DNA of 64,000 nucleotides, taken from NCBI GenBank assembly GCA_020635075.1, contig JACKAM010000004.1, forward strand, positions 186,001 through 250,000, written 5' to 3'. Position numbers and translations under genes: made by a program. This document shows, in pieces, positions 51,732 to 60,828 of the stretch. Every line of letters starts with the position of its first letter. The first letter of the stretch is position 1. This DNA is from Pseudobdellovibrionaceae bacterium. Lineage in GTDB: Bacteria > Bdellovibrionota > Bdellovibrionia > Bdellovibrionales > UBA1609. The notes under the pieces are model-generated. The model was given only the letters and a program-made list of their open reading frames with translations, ran no database searches and was not told the DNA's origin.

Positions 51732-52532
51732 ATGAAAGGTTGGACTCTTGTGACTGGCGCCTCGGGCGGAATTGGTTTGGATATGGCCGAAATGTTCGCC
51801 GAGAAGGGGCATAATCTCATACTTGTCGCCCGCTCGGAGGATAAGCTGAAGGCATTGGCCGGGACACTGAAAGAAAAATACAAAATTGAAGCCGAAGTCA
51901 TTCCCTGTGACCTAGGGGTCCCCCGGGGAGCCGAGGCTCTTTACAAAGCGACACAGGACAAAGGCTTCAAAGTTCAGGTCTTGGTCAATAATGCGGGATT
52001 TGGTGAAATGGCGCCGTTTGCAAAGATGAGCGCGGGCCGAGTGAAACAAATGGTTCAACTCAATATTGCCACACTCGTCGACCTTTGCCACCTGTACCTT
52101 CAGGGCATGGAAGAGTTTGAAAAGGGTGCGGGAATTCTCAACGTGGCCTCAACCGCAGCCTTTCAACCCGGCCCGGAAATGAGCCTCTACTACGCCACCA
52201 AAGCCTTTGTTTTGTCTTTCAGTGAAGGCTTGCATGAGGAGATGAAGCCCAAGGGCATTCACGTGTCGGCTTTGTGTCCCGGTCCGACCCGAACTCAGTT
52301 TATGGCGGAGGCCGGAATAGAGGACGGCGCCATGTTCAAGCTTCCTATTGTCCTGGATTCAAAGCCAGTGGCTCGCGCCGGGGTGAATGGATTCTTGCGC
52401 AATAAGGCTATTGTTGTTCCTGGATTTGGCAATCGCAGTCTGATTTTCTCTCTCCGGTTGACACCGAGGTCATGGGTGCGGTGTATGGTTAAGAGTTTGC
52501 ACAAGACGGCTGTGAAGTCGGCCGAACAATGA
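51732..52532 (+). CDS. short-chain dehydrogenase (YqjQ/DltE-like)
   Basis: A 266-residue classical SDR. TGASGGIGLDMAEMFAEKG is the NAD(P) loop, VLVNNAGFGEM is the structural motif, and NVASTAAFQPGPEMSLYYATKAF holds catalytic Ser, Tyr and Lys. A C-terminal amphipathic region (SLIFSLRLTPRSWVRCMVKSL) may touch the membrane. AGGAGG lies seven bases before the ATG. aroC follows after 21 bases. Confidence 0.87.
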   Translation: MKGWTLVTGASGGIGLDMAEMFAEKGHNLILVARSEDKLKALAGTLKEKYKIEAEVIPCDLGVPRGAEALYKATQDKGFKVQVLVNNAGFGEMAPFAKMSAGRVKQMVQLNIATLVDLCHLYLQGMEEFEKGAGILNVASTAAFQPGPEMSLYYATKAFVLSFSEGLHEEMKPKGIHVSALCPGPTRTQFMAEAGIEDGAMFKLPIVLDSKPVARAGVNGFLRNKAIVVPGFGNRSLIFSLRLTPRSWVRCMVKSLHKTAVKSAEQ

Positions 52533-52553
52533 CGGGTCTTGTAGGAGTAAAGA

Positions 52554-53531
52554 ATGCCTGCAAATAGCTGGGGATCACGATTTGTGGTGACAAGCTTTGG
52601 TGAAAGCCACGGTGAGGCCATGGGTGTGGTCATCGATGGCTGTCCCGCAGGCGTTCCATTTGACCGAGAGCTGTTGCTGCATAACCTGCAGAGGCGCAGA
52701 CCCGGCCAGCACGGAGATCCGCAGCGGGTGGTGTCCGTCCGATCTGAGGAGGATATGCCCCAGATACTCAGTGGTATCTTTGCCGATAAGACTCTGGGGA
52801 CTCCAATTGCTTTGCTGGTTTATAACAAAGACCAACGATCACAGGACTATGATCAAATCGCCCACCAGCCACGCCCGGGTCATGCCGATGATGTGTGGCG
52901 CGAGAAGTTTACCCACGTCGATCATCGTGGCGGCGGTCGGGCTTCGGGGCGCGAAACCCTTTCGCGGGTGATGGCCGGTTCTGTGGCCCAGATGTACCTG
53001 AGAGCTGTTACCCCAGAAACTCGCGTGACAGCAAAGGCTCTGCAGATTGGACCCGTTCATCTTCAGGGCTCAGAGGTGATGACCCCTGAAGTGATTGATC
53101 TTTTGCAGAAGGCCCGAGCCGAGGGGAGAAGTTATGGCGGCAGAGTTTTGCTGACCATCACTCAGCCCCCAGCTTCGCTAGGCCAGCCGGTTTTTCATAA
53201 GCTCAAGGCGGATCTGGCTTCAGCGATTATGGGGATTGGCGCGGTCAACGGCATTGAAATCGGCGCTGGCGTTGTAGCAGCTGATGCCGAAGGAAGTGAA
53301 TTTCACTCTCGTCCCGAACAAGATCAGTACGGCGGCATCAGAGGCGGGATCAGCACAGGTGAAGAGATTCAGATAACTGTTAGCTTCAAGCCGACGGCAA
53401 CAGTCCTTGATCAGGCCAAGGCAGGTCGACACGACCCTTGCATCATTCCCAGAGCCTTGCCTGTCCTAGAAGCCATGGTGAACCTGGTTTTGGCCGACCA
53501 TTACCTGTGGCGATTAACAGACAAAATCTAA
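52554..53531 (+). CDS. aroC: chorismate synthase
   Basis: Last step of the shikimate pathway: converts EPSP to chorismate using reduced FMN. The 325-residue protein starts with WGSRFVVTSFGESHGEAMGV (signature 1), has GDPQRVVSVRSEEDMPQILSG, HVDHRGGGRASGRETLSRV (signature 2, flavin/EPSP site) and QYGGIRGGISTGEEI (signature 3 region). It is somewhat shorter than the usual 350-390 residues but all core motifs are present. The organism can therefore make aromatic precursors as well as degrade aromatic amino acids. Confidence 0.96.
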   Translation: MPANSWGSRFVVTSFGESHGEAMGVVIDGCPAGVPFDRELLLHNLQRRRPGQHGDPQRVVSVRSEEDMPQILSGIFADKTLGTPIALLVYNKDQRSQDYDQIAHQPRPGHADDVWREKFTHVDHRGGGRASGRETLSRVMAGSVAQMYLRAVTPETRVTAKALQIGPVHLQGSEVMTPEVIDLLQKARAEGRSYGGRVLLTITQPPASLGQPVFHKLKADLASAIMGIGAVNGIEIGAGVVAADAEGSEFHSRPEQDQYGGIRGGISTGEEIQITVSFKPTATVLDQAKAGRHDPCIIPRALPVLEAMVNLVLADHYLWRLTDKI

Positions 53532-53559
53532 AGAGGCCGATTTTAAGTGTTCAACCAAA

Positions 53560-54339
53560 TCAGGAGTGGGCAGTTGGAGAAGGCGATGCTTCGGTGGCCA
53601 CGGGAGTGGAAATAGAGGCCAAAAACTTTTCCACCCGGGGTTTGTATTCGTTAGGTGCGCGGCTCAGGCCCTGAAGATGACCGATTTCCGGAATGCTCAA
53701 CACCTCGACGGCCAGGTGATCCAAGCCCTCCAAATATTCTTCCAGCGCTCGGGTAGAGACCATTTGGTCGTTCCAGGCGCGGACACTTAGAATTGGAAAG
53801 TCCTGAGGCAGATTCCTCAGGCGCGGTTTGGAATCGGGTAGAAAACTGGAGCCGCCTAAAAGTTCATAGACGAGAAAGGCCATGGCGCCGCGAAGAACCG
53901 GGTTTTTGATTTTAAACTCGTGAGTAAAGTAATTCCAATAGCCGCGCCGAACCTGGGTGAACGGACCACCTTCACAGACACAGCCCTTGATTTCGCCTTT
54001 AGGTCTTTCAGAGGCAGCATTGAGGGTGGCGCCCGATGGGCTGGAAAAACTCATAAGAATTTTTGGGCGATCAACTGCATTCAAAATGTCGGTGATCTGC
54101 TCCTCCCATACCTTGGCTACGCCAAATTTGTAATCTCTTGTCATTGGCAAGCGCAGGATCTGCCAGGGTGAGGCCAGGCGAAGTTGAAAGGCGACGGCAT
54201 CAAAGCCCAACTCATTGACAAAACTGATGTGTCTTCCCAGGGTCTGTGGGGAGCCTCCAAAGTGATGGACAAAGACAATCACTTCTTGGTAGCGCCGATT
54301 TTCGGCGGCCTTAAAGACTCCAGAATGGGGAAGCTCCAC
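53560..54339 (-). CDS. alpha/beta hydrolase fold protein
   Basis: A 259-residue protein with the oxyanion segment IVFVHHFGGSPQTLG and a late acid/histidine region VRAWNDQMVS and EIGHLQGLS. The nucleophile position reads MSFSSPSGAT, so the usual GxSxG elbow is altered to SFSSPSG. It may still be a hydrolase or may have lost activity. It ends with a serine/threonine/proline tail. Two bases separate it from the 2-oxoacid dehydrogenase gene upstream, so the two are co-transcribed. Confidence 0.68.
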   Translation of the reverse strand: MELPHSGVFKAAENRRYQEVIVFVHHFGGSPQTLGRHISFVNELGFDAVAFQLRLASPWQILRLPMTRDYKFGVAKVWEEQITDILNAVDRPKILMSFSSPSGATLNAASERPKGEIKGCVCEGGPFTQVRRGYWNYFTHEFKIKNPVLRGAMAFLVYELLGGSSFLPDSKPRLRNLPQDFPILSVRAWNDQMVSTRALEEYLEGLDHLAVEVLSIPEIGHLQGLSRAPNEYKPRVEKFLASISTPVATEASPSPTAHS

Positions 54340-54341
54340 GC

Positions 54342-57143
54342 TTAGCTATCTTTCCCTGGCCATAGTTCACGCCAGTTTCCAATGGTTGATTCGGAAACAG
54401 CTGTTTCATGGAGAACGCGTCGGCTAACTTCCACCTGCTCCAAAGCTGTCTCGGACAGAACCTTACCACAAGCTTCCACAATCGCCACCTCATCAATGCC
54501 ATGATATGCATAAACGTCTACGGGGCGGCCACAGCGAGAATGCTTGCGCACAGCCAGAGACTCATGCCTCACCCCGATGATGGAGCCCAGATTGTCTAAC
54601 AACCCCGGTTCACCATCGTGGACACTAACAACTGGAATTCTTCGGCCGGCCAGGGTGGCCATCTCGGCTCTCTCAGTGGAACCGTTCAGGTAGGGAACCA
54701 AGTGCAAGTTGCCATTCACACCGAGGGTGATTCTCAAGTGTGAATAATCAGTTTCATGTCCAAGGTTGCCGACCAACAAATCTGGGCTGGTGACGACAAC
54801 GACGTTGGCGTAAACTCCTTTTTTAAGCAGGATCTCGGATGCTTCAATGGCTTCTTTGGTCATAGCACCCATGGCAAAGAGATTGACCACATTGTCACCA
54901 GGCTCGTAACCAGCATAGCCGCGATAATCAATCAAGTAGTAGGCCCCAGCTAAGACGTCCTGGCGGACAGTTTCCATCATGGAGTCCTCATCGATTGTCG
55001 CCACGTCATTGACCGAAATGCAGCCCGGGATCTCAATGTCGGCAGGGCTCAGCGATGTGCCCTCATCCAGGCCGGTTTTAAAGCGTCGTTGGCGGCTCAG
55101 GTATTTTAGGAAGTCCTTTTGTTCAATCCCGCGGGTCACGCCACGAATAATCACGCCAGAGCGACCTTGGTTATCATAGGTGAGGTGGCGGTGCATGGAT
55201 TCACACAAAATCCAATCTAACTCCTGACAGAAGTAAGGTTCCCAGGTGATCTGATTAGGAACCTGGAGATCCGACTTCCAACCATGTTGAGCACCTTCAG
55301 GTGAGAGTGTGATCCCAGAAGGAGTTCCACAAAGAATGAAACTGGACTGCCAATAGAGATCATAAAAATACTGATCGAGGGCCCGCTTAATAAAAAAGTC
55401 GTAGACAGTCATCAGGGGCATCAGGGGAATCCCAAGAGTGTCGCGCATCCGGCCATAGGCACCCATGCAGGACATCACATTGCCTTCAGCAATTTCGAAG
55501 CGCAGGTAGCGGTCATCCGACTGTTCACCAGGAATCAGATCAGGAGTTTTGCTATCTTTAACGCCAACAGCAGCTTCATAGTCGTCTTCCACATAGGCGC
55601 CGAAAATGTGCCCATCCATAGCCGGATTCAGATTAGTGCTGGTGCCCACGTCAGGAGCCATGGCCACCATCATCTCTCCAGCCTGTTTGAAGGCAATCTC
55701 CTGGGGGGTCAGAGCCTTTTGCTTGGCCTTGAGTTGAGCAGGATCAAGAGGGGTGTTGGCAATCCTTGTGAGTTTTGCCGTCAGCTGACCCAACATCCAC
55801 TGAGTGTGTGGATAGCTGGCCAGTTTCAGGCTGATACCAAGACTTGTGGGTACACCCCCATTGCGTTCTAGTTGATCGAGGAACATCCTTTTGTTCAACT
55901 CTTTAAGCTCATGTTGGCCCTTGATATCCTGATAAAGAGAAGATCCTCTTTCGCGCAGGTAACGGCCTTCGTCGCTGTTTTCAGCGAAGCGAACAAATGG
56001 ATCAGGATTTGTGATCCCAACCTTTTGTTTAAGCTCTTCTACTTCATCCGCGTCCGGTAAGGCGGAATGGTTACCTGGAGTGGCGGCCATCTTTAGCCCC
56101 CAGCCCTTAAGTGTGTGCGCGATGATCATGCACGGGCGGCGGGGATTTTCTTTGCTCTTTTCCAAGGCCTCAACCAAAACCGCAAAATCATGGCCGCCAA
56201 GGTCGCGAATGGCGTCAAAGACCTCCCGGTCAGAAAGGGACCCAATAAACCCACTGATTTTAGGGTGGTTCTTTTCCAGTTCGGTCCTCAAAGCAGCGCC
56301 ATCTGGAAGCTGCAACAACACTTGAAGGCCGTAGTCTGAAAGATCCTCCTCCAGCCACTGCTTCAGAGCATCGCCACCTTTTTTGGCGAAGATCTCCTGG
56401 CGCTTCCGTCCGTGACGAACCTGAATCACTTCCCAGCCATTGGCCTCTGCCGTTCGCTGGATGCGGTCATCGTCCGTACCGCCCATGATTTCCTTATTGG
56501 TGATGCGATGGCCGTCTAGGCTCTGGCGATTGTAATCGATGATCCAAGTGAGTTGGCCTAACTCCCGTTCTGCAAAATCAGGGATGGCTTCAAACAATGA
56601 ACCTTCACGAAATTCAGCGTCCCCCACCACTGACCAAAAATGGGCATCTGGAACATTGTAGCCATGTTCTCGCGCATAGCGATAGGCGAGGGCCAGGTAG
56701 CCAGCCTTCACGGGTGGGATTCCCACTGTGCCACTGGGGAAAAAGTTGTGGTGATCTGGGTCATAGGTCGAGTGATAGGACTGAAACACATCTTCGCCCG
56801 CCTGGGGAAAGGCGCGAAGGCCATGCATGGCTTTGTTGCTTTCTTCAAGAGTCAGCTTGCTCAAGTCCTTGTGTAGGTGCAGATCAAGAAGATAGCTATA
56901 GGCATGATCTGTCGGTGAGGCGTGGGGTTTGTTGGCGATGTGGTCATAGCCGGATTTCACCACCAAATGGAGAGCGCCTAAGATGTGGAGGGCACTTGAG
57001 CAGGCGGCGGGATGGCCACCCACTTTGGGATCGCCTTTGGCTTTGTCACTGCGATGATTAGCGATATAGATCATCTGGTTGGCCAGGTAGTGGGCCCGAC
57101 GGGCGATTGAATCAAGTAGTTCCAGACTTGGTTTTTTGCTCAT
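54342..57143 (-). CDS. homodimeric-type 2-oxoacid (pyruvate) dehydrogenase E1 component
   Basis: A 933-residue thiamine diphosphate enzyme of the AceE/transketolase type. The N-terminal region has GGHPAACSSAL, the TPP motif starts at GDAEFREGS (174-176) and ends at IIDYNRQSLDG (Asn205). The central domain has RYLRFEIAEGNVMSCMGAYG and the pyrimidine domain GTPSGITLSPEGAQHGW. Pyruvate is the likely substrate, but no E2 or E3 gene is adjacent. Start ATG 57143 is chosen: AAGGG six bases upstream and MSKKPSLELLD is a natural beginning; longer in-frame starts run into the GCCGATAAG motif. Confidence 0.85.
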   Translation of the reverse strand: MSKKPSLELLDSIARRAHYLANQMIYIANHRSDKAKGDPKVGGHPAACSSALHILGALHLVVKSGYDHIANKPHASPTDHAYSYLLDLHLHKDLSKLTLEESNKAMHGLRAFPQAGEDVFQSYHSTYDPDHHNFFPSGTVGIPPVKAGYLALAYRYAREHGYNVPDAHFWSVVGDAEFREGSLFEAIPDFAERELGQLTWIIDYNRQSLDGHRITNKEIMGGTDDDRIQRTAEANGWEVIQVRHGRKRQEIFAKKGGDALKQWLEEDLSDYGLQVLLQLPDGAALRTELEKNHPKISGFIGSLSDREVFDAIRDLGGHDFAVLVEALEKSKENPRRPCMIIAHTLKGWGLKMAATPGNHSALPDADEVEELKQKVGITNPDPFVRFAENSDEGRYLRERGSSLYQDIKGQHELKELNKRMFLDQLERNGGVPTSLGISLKLASYPHTQWMLGQLTAKLTRIANTPLDPAQLKAKQKALTPQEIAFKQAGEMMVAMAPDVGTSTNLNPAMDGHIFGAYVEDDYEAAVGVKDSKTPDLIPGEQSDDRYLRFEIAEGNVMSCMGAYGRMRDTLGIPLMPLMTVYDFFIKRALDQYFYDLYWQSSFILCGTPSGITLSPEGAQHGWKSDLQVPNQITWEPYFCQELDWILCESMHRHLTYDNQGRSGVIIRGVTRGIEQKDFLKYLSRQRRFKTGLDEGTSLSPADIEIPGCISVNDVATIDEDSMMETVRQDVLAGAYYLIDYRGYAGYEPGDNVVNLFAMGAMTKEAIEASEILLKKGVYANVVVVTSPDLLVGNLGHETDYSHLRITLGVNGNLHLVPYLNGSTERAEMATLAGRRIPVVSVHDGEPGLLDNLGSIIGVRHESLAVRKHSRCGRPVDVYAYHGIDEVAIVEACGKVLSETALEQVEVSRRVLHETAVSESTIGNWRELWPGKDS

Positions 57144-57204
57144 ATCCATCCCTTTGTATTCATGCACAATCAAAGTGGAGAAACCATTCACCGGGACCCA
57201 TGGT

Positions 57205-57213
57205 CTTATCGGC
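57205..57213 (-). promoter_or_regulatory. GCCGATAAG motif upstream of the E1 gene
   Basis: On the minus strand it reads GCCGATAAGACC, 61 bases before ATG 57143. A run of eight C/G bases lies just upstream. One of four sense-oriented copies in the window; as a -10 element it would start transcription near 57198 and leave a leader of about 55 bases. Confidence 0.38.
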
Positions 57214-57272
57214 ACTTCACCCCCCCTGGGGGTATCTCCAAAAGTCTTGATATCTATAGGAAAAGTGCCTGT

Positions 57273-57869
57273 TTAGGCAAGATCTCTGAGTGGAGAATGT
57301 GGGGCGGGAAATAAGGCAATGATGTCTTGGGAAAGAATGGGGACACGGGAGACGGTGATTCTCTCATCAGTTAACGAGGTGAAGTTTCGCTCATCGCGAA
57401 AAAGCTTCAGGCCCTTGCGGGTAATCAACAATGGAAAGCCTGCAATCAATTCCCCCCTTTGGGGGCAAAAGGGTTGAAACAGAGCACAGGAGGATTCGTG
57501 GGCCTTCTTATAGAAATGGTGTTCCATCCTCAGCCAAGTGGGCTTGGCCGGAACAGGCGTATGCAAAGGGAGGGCAAAAAACCTCTCTTCGCTGCCATAA
57601 CAGGCAGCCGAGAGCTGAGAGAAAAAGCCAGAATCTTCATTGGGATCAAAGATCAATTCGCATTCGCTCAGAAGCTTGCTACTACGGAGAATGTCTTCAC
57701 AGTCCCCATAATTGAGAATCGCCATGACTTCCAGGCCCAATTTTTGGAGACCCGCAATTTGGACATCAATCAGGCGTTGGCCACCCAAATCCTCCAGTGC
57801 CCGCGTTGATCCCTGGTCGGCGCCGTTTTTATCTCCTGCTAAAAGAGCAACTTTCAAGGTCAGCCTCAT
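57273..57869 (-). CDS. MobA-like nucleotidyltransferase fold protein with altered signature loop
   Basis: A 198-residue protein resembling molybdenum-cofactor guanylyl/cytidylyltransferases: VALLAGDKNGADQG at the N-terminus, ALEDLGGQRLIDVQIAGLQK, LIFDPNEDSGFFSQLSAA and FFALPLHTPVP at the place of the metal-binding LPxDxP. The normal LAGGxSxRMG loop is changed (AGDKNG) and the metal-site Asp is His, so it may not be a functional nucleotidyltransferase. It lies 36 bases after the TonB-family gene, in the same direction. Confidence 0.55.
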   Translation of the reverse strand: MRLTLKVALLAGDKNGADQGSTRALEDLGGQRLIDVQIAGLQKLGLEVMAILNYGDCEDILRSSKLLSECELIFDPNEDSGFFSQLSAACYGSEERFFALPLHTPVPAKPTWLRMEHHFYKKAHESSCALFQPFCPQRGELIAGFPLLITRKGLKLFRDERNFTSLTDERITVSRVPILSQDIIALFPAPHSPLRDLA

Positions 57870-57905
57870 TCACTCGTCGGTTGGCACCGGCGAGATTCCT
57901 AGGCC

Positions 57906-58796
57906 TTAGGCTTCAAGGATAAAATCCCACCTGATGCGGATGTGACCATCCTGTTCCACCATTCCCTGTGGAGGGTTGGGGAAAGGAGCCGCTGCCCGGA
58001 AAGCGTCTATGGCAGCGTTGTCTAGCTCCATGATACCACTCTCGCCGATCACTTGAACCTGGAGCAAGGTCCCATTTTTGTCCAGGGTGATCAGGACTCG
58101 AGTCCGTCGGTCGCGGGCCGAAGCAATGGTGCGGCCCTGGCGAACCACTCTTTGCACGTTGGCCTTGACGGTGGGTTCCCAATGCTGGCGGATCTTCTCT
58201 TTGATCCGTGCGTAGTAGGAGTAATACACAAATTCGCGGGTGCTTAATAGGGTTTGAACCCCAATCTGAGTGTCCTTCAAATAGTCATCTGTTTGGCTGG
58301 GTGTTCCCGGAGGCTGCTGATTGGGCTTTGTGGGGCCCGGAGGTGTGGGGCTAAAATTGGGTCGGAGAGCAGCCAATGTTGGCAGTTGCCCATTGGTAAG
58401 GGCCTTCAGATTCTTTTTGGGCTTCTCCTGCTTGTCCCCATCTCGACTTCCGGGCTTGGGGGCTCCGGCTTTGGCTGTATTTTCAAATTTTCCGGACTTG
58501 GCGGCCCGGGTCTCCTTTTCCACCCGCTGATTGTGGCGGCTGAGGAAGCGAGCTTTGTCGGGCATCTCGTCGTTGAGGCGATTTTTATCCTGCTCCACGA
58601 TTTGTTGCGAAATCTTATCTTCAGGCTGGCTGGGCTGAGGCTTCTTCTCAGTCTCCATAATGACCACTTCAACCGCAGGGGCGGGCAAGGCCGTCGGCTG
58701 CGACCTGAAAATCTGCATTCCCCCCCAAATCCCCAAGTGTAAAAACAATGAACATAAGAGGAAGATGGCAATCGAATTTGTGAGTTTCCGGAGCAT
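57906..58796 (-). CDS. TonB-family protein
   Basis: A 296-residue protein with an N-terminal membrane anchor (SIAIFLLCSLFLHLGIWGGM, about 8-27), a long periplasmic proline/lysine-rich linker (45-175) and a C-terminal TonB-like domain (about 190-296) with YYSYYARIKEKIRQHWEP and GIMELDNAAIDAFRAAAPFP. It could couple proton motive force to an outer membrane receptor or act in an envelope complex. No exbB, exbD or receptor gene is near. Confidence 0.85.
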   Translation of the reverse strand: MLRKLTNSIAIFLLCSLFLHLGIWGGMQIFRSQPTALPAPAVEVVIMETEKKPQPSQPEDKISQQIVEQDKNRLNDEMPDKARFLSRHNQRVEKETRAAKSGKFENTAKAGAPKPGSRDGDKQEKPKKNLKALTNGQLPTLAALRPNFSPTPPGPTKPNQQPPGTPSQTDDYLKDTQIGVQTLLSTREFVYYSYYARIKEKIRQHWEPTVKANVQRVVRQGRTIASARDRRTRVLITLDKNGTLLQVQVIGESGIMELDNAAIDAFRAAAPFPNPPQGMVEQDGHIRIRWDFILEA

Positions 58797-58946
58797 GAAG
58801 ACCTCTTATTTAGCCTATCGGAAGGGGGTGGTGAAAAATTTAGGCGTTAATCCAGAAAATCCTAAAGTTTTAGGTCGATCGTCCGGGGGGAACTCGACCT
58901 GGGGAAATCTCTTGGTCGAAAGGTGTAGCTAACGTAAACTACTGTC

Positions 58947-59678
58947 ATGAAATTTGACGTTTGGGCCAAGACGGATGTGGGTCTAAAACGGGACATTAAC
59001 CAAGACACCATCTTGGTCGACCCGGAACTGAATCTCTTTATCGTGGCTGACGGCATGGGCGGCCATAAAGGCGGTGAAGTGGCTTCGGCCTTGGCCGTTG
59101 AGACAGTCCAAGAAGTCATTCGCACCAAGCTTCAATCTAAGGGAAGGCTAAACCCAAAAGATGCCATTCTTGAGGCCTATCGCGAGTCTAGTACCCGAAT
59201 TCATGCCAAGAGCACCCTGGAGAACCCTGAGCTGATGGGCATGGGAACGACCATGGTTCTCATCTTTGGTCATGGCAACAAGCTCTATATTGGTAATGTT
59301 GGGGACTCCCGGGCTTATCTTTATCGGGACCCCTACCTTTGGCAGCTCACGGAAGACCACTCACTTATTAATGAACAGGTGAAGGCCGGGGTGATCAGCG
59401 AGGAAGATGCTCCTCATGTTATTGGCCGCAATGTTATCACCCGTAGTGTGGGTTATGAGAGAGACGTAATCGTCGACGTTTTGGTCCGGGACTTTCAACC
59501 AGGGGAGCAGTACCTGCTCTGTTCGGATGGTCTATCAAGCCTGGTTGCCGACCAAAAAGTGGCGGAAATCTTCAAGACCTCAGAGCCCCAAGAGGTTGTA
59601 TTGCGGTGCATCGACAAGGCTAAAGCCGCGGGCGGTGACGACAATGTTTCCGTTGTGCTTGTACGTGTGCGACAATAA
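58947..59678 (+). CDS. PP2C-type serine/threonine protein phosphatase
   Basis: A 243-residue metal-dependent phosphatase of the Stp1/PrpC type. Motifs: GLKRDINQDTILVD, VADGMGGHKGGEVAS (metal Asp), YIGNVGDSRAYL, LCSDGLSSLV and GGDDNVSVVLV. It would reverse Ser/Thr phosphorylation in the cytoplasm; no kinase gene of the Hanks type is adjacent. Divergent from the TonB-family gene, 150 bases apart. Confidence 0.94.
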   Translation: MKFDVWAKTDVGLKRDINQDTILVDPELNLFIVADGMGGHKGGEVASALAVETVQEVIRTKLQSKGRLNPKDAILEAYRESSTRIHAKSTLENPELMGMGTTMVLIFGHGNKLYIGNVGDSRAYLYRDPYLWQLTEDHSLINEQVKAGVISEEDAPHVIGRNVITRSVGYERDVIVDVLVRDFQPGEQYLLCSDGLSSLVADQKVAEIFKTSEPQEVVLRCIDKAKAAGGDDNVSVVLVRVRQ

Positions 59679-59822
59679 CTAGGTGGGCCCGGCAATTCTT
59701 CAACTTTGGCATTGACGCAACCTGCTACCCCCCTTAGAGTCAATTTCGATCGGGACACAGAGTGACAGGGTGATGAGTGAAAGGCAGAATGATTCTGCAC
59801 ATTTCCCTCTGAAGGTCGAGGC

Positions 59823-60827
59823 ATGGAGAAGAAGTCCTTTACGATTTTGGTGACGAGCAATCGGCGCGGTCGAACTCGCACTCTGACAGTTTCAGCTGCC
59901 TGGTTGAAGGCCCTCACTTTTCTGGGTGGGGTGCTGCTTGTGACTTTTGGTGCTGCCACGGTCGATTATGTTGGACTCTTGCTTGAGGCCGGCGAAAACA
60001 AAATCCTAAAAGCTGAAAATGCCCAACTGAAACGCCAGTTTCAGATTGTGGAAAGTAAGCTCCATTCTCTCGAAAACAGTCTTGAGCGGGTTAAGAGTTA
60101 CTCCACTAAACTGCGTTTGATCACCAATATTGAAGACGAAGATCGGGCGGTCAAATTGGCCGTTGGCACGGAGCCTAAGCTCGGCCAAAAGGTCAACGAG
60201 TACGATGAGGAAATGGGTGAGCGTGGCCCGGCCTCAGAATTCTTAGTCAAAGACTCGATGTTTTTGGAAAAACCACCCTTGGATGAAATGCGGGGTGAGT
60301 TGAGTGCCATCAATCAAAAAGACTATGCCACCCTCTCGATCCGAATCGACCGTGCGGTTAAAGAAACTCAGCTACGTGAACTGGGGGTTCTCCAGTTGTG
60401 GGACTCCCTGTCTGAAAGACAGAGTTTGTTAAATGCCACGCCAAGTATTAAGCCAGCAGCCGGCTGGTTCACTTCCCGCTTTGGCTATCGAATTGACCCC
60501 TTTACTGGAAAGCCTGTGATGCACGCGGGACTTGATATTGCCGCCCCTCCGGGCACTCCGGTTGTCGCCCCGGCTGACGGAGTGATTTCCTTTGTTGGTT
60601 ATGAAGCAGGATATGGAAAACTTGTCTCCATTGACCACGGTTACGGGGTCGTCACCCGCTTTGCTCACAACTCACAGATTTTTGTGGAGTCCGGGCAAAA
60701 GGTGAAGAGGCGTGATGTGATTTCCGCGATTGGAAGCACAGGGCGATCTTCGGGTCCTCACTGTCACTACGAAGTGCGGGTTCACGGTGTTCCGGTCGAC
60801 CCGATCAACTACATCCTCAACGAATAG
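59823..60827 (+). CDS. membrane-anchored M23 (LytM) metalloendopeptidase
   Basis: A 334-residue peptidoglycan endopeptidase. Segment LKALTFLGGVLLVTFGAATV (about 28-47) is a membrane anchor, 55-100 is a coiled coil (AENAQLKRQFQIVESKLHSL), and the C-terminal 125 residues are the M23 domain. All catalytic residues are present: His234 and Asp238 (HAGLDIAAPPG), His282 (RFAHN), His313 and His315 (GPHCHYEV). It should therefore cut cross-links, not merely activate amidases. For a predatory bacterium such enzymes matter in wall remodelling (inference). It ends one base from the convergent methyltransferase stop. Confidence 0.93.
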   Translation: MEKKSFTILVTSNRRGRTRTLTVSAAWLKALTFLGGVLLVTFGAATVDYVGLLLEAGENKILKAENAQLKRQFQIVESKLHSLENSLERVKSYSTKLRLITNIEDEDRAVKLAVGTEPKLGQKVNEYDEEMGERGPASEFLVKDSMFLEKPPLDEMRGELSAINQKDYATLSIRIDRAVKETQLRELGVLQLWDSLSERQSLLNATPSIKPAAGWFTSRFGYRIDPFTGKPVMHAGLDIAAPPGTPVVAPADGVISFVGYEAGYGKLVSIDHGYGVVTRFAHNSQIFVESGQKVKRRDVISAIGSTGRSSGPHCHYEVRVHGVPVDPINYILNE

Positions 60828-60828
60828 T

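Noticed and set aside
52779..52788. GCCGATAAG inside aroC
   Set aside because: It lies within well-conserved coding sequence (FADKT), so it is explained by the protein.
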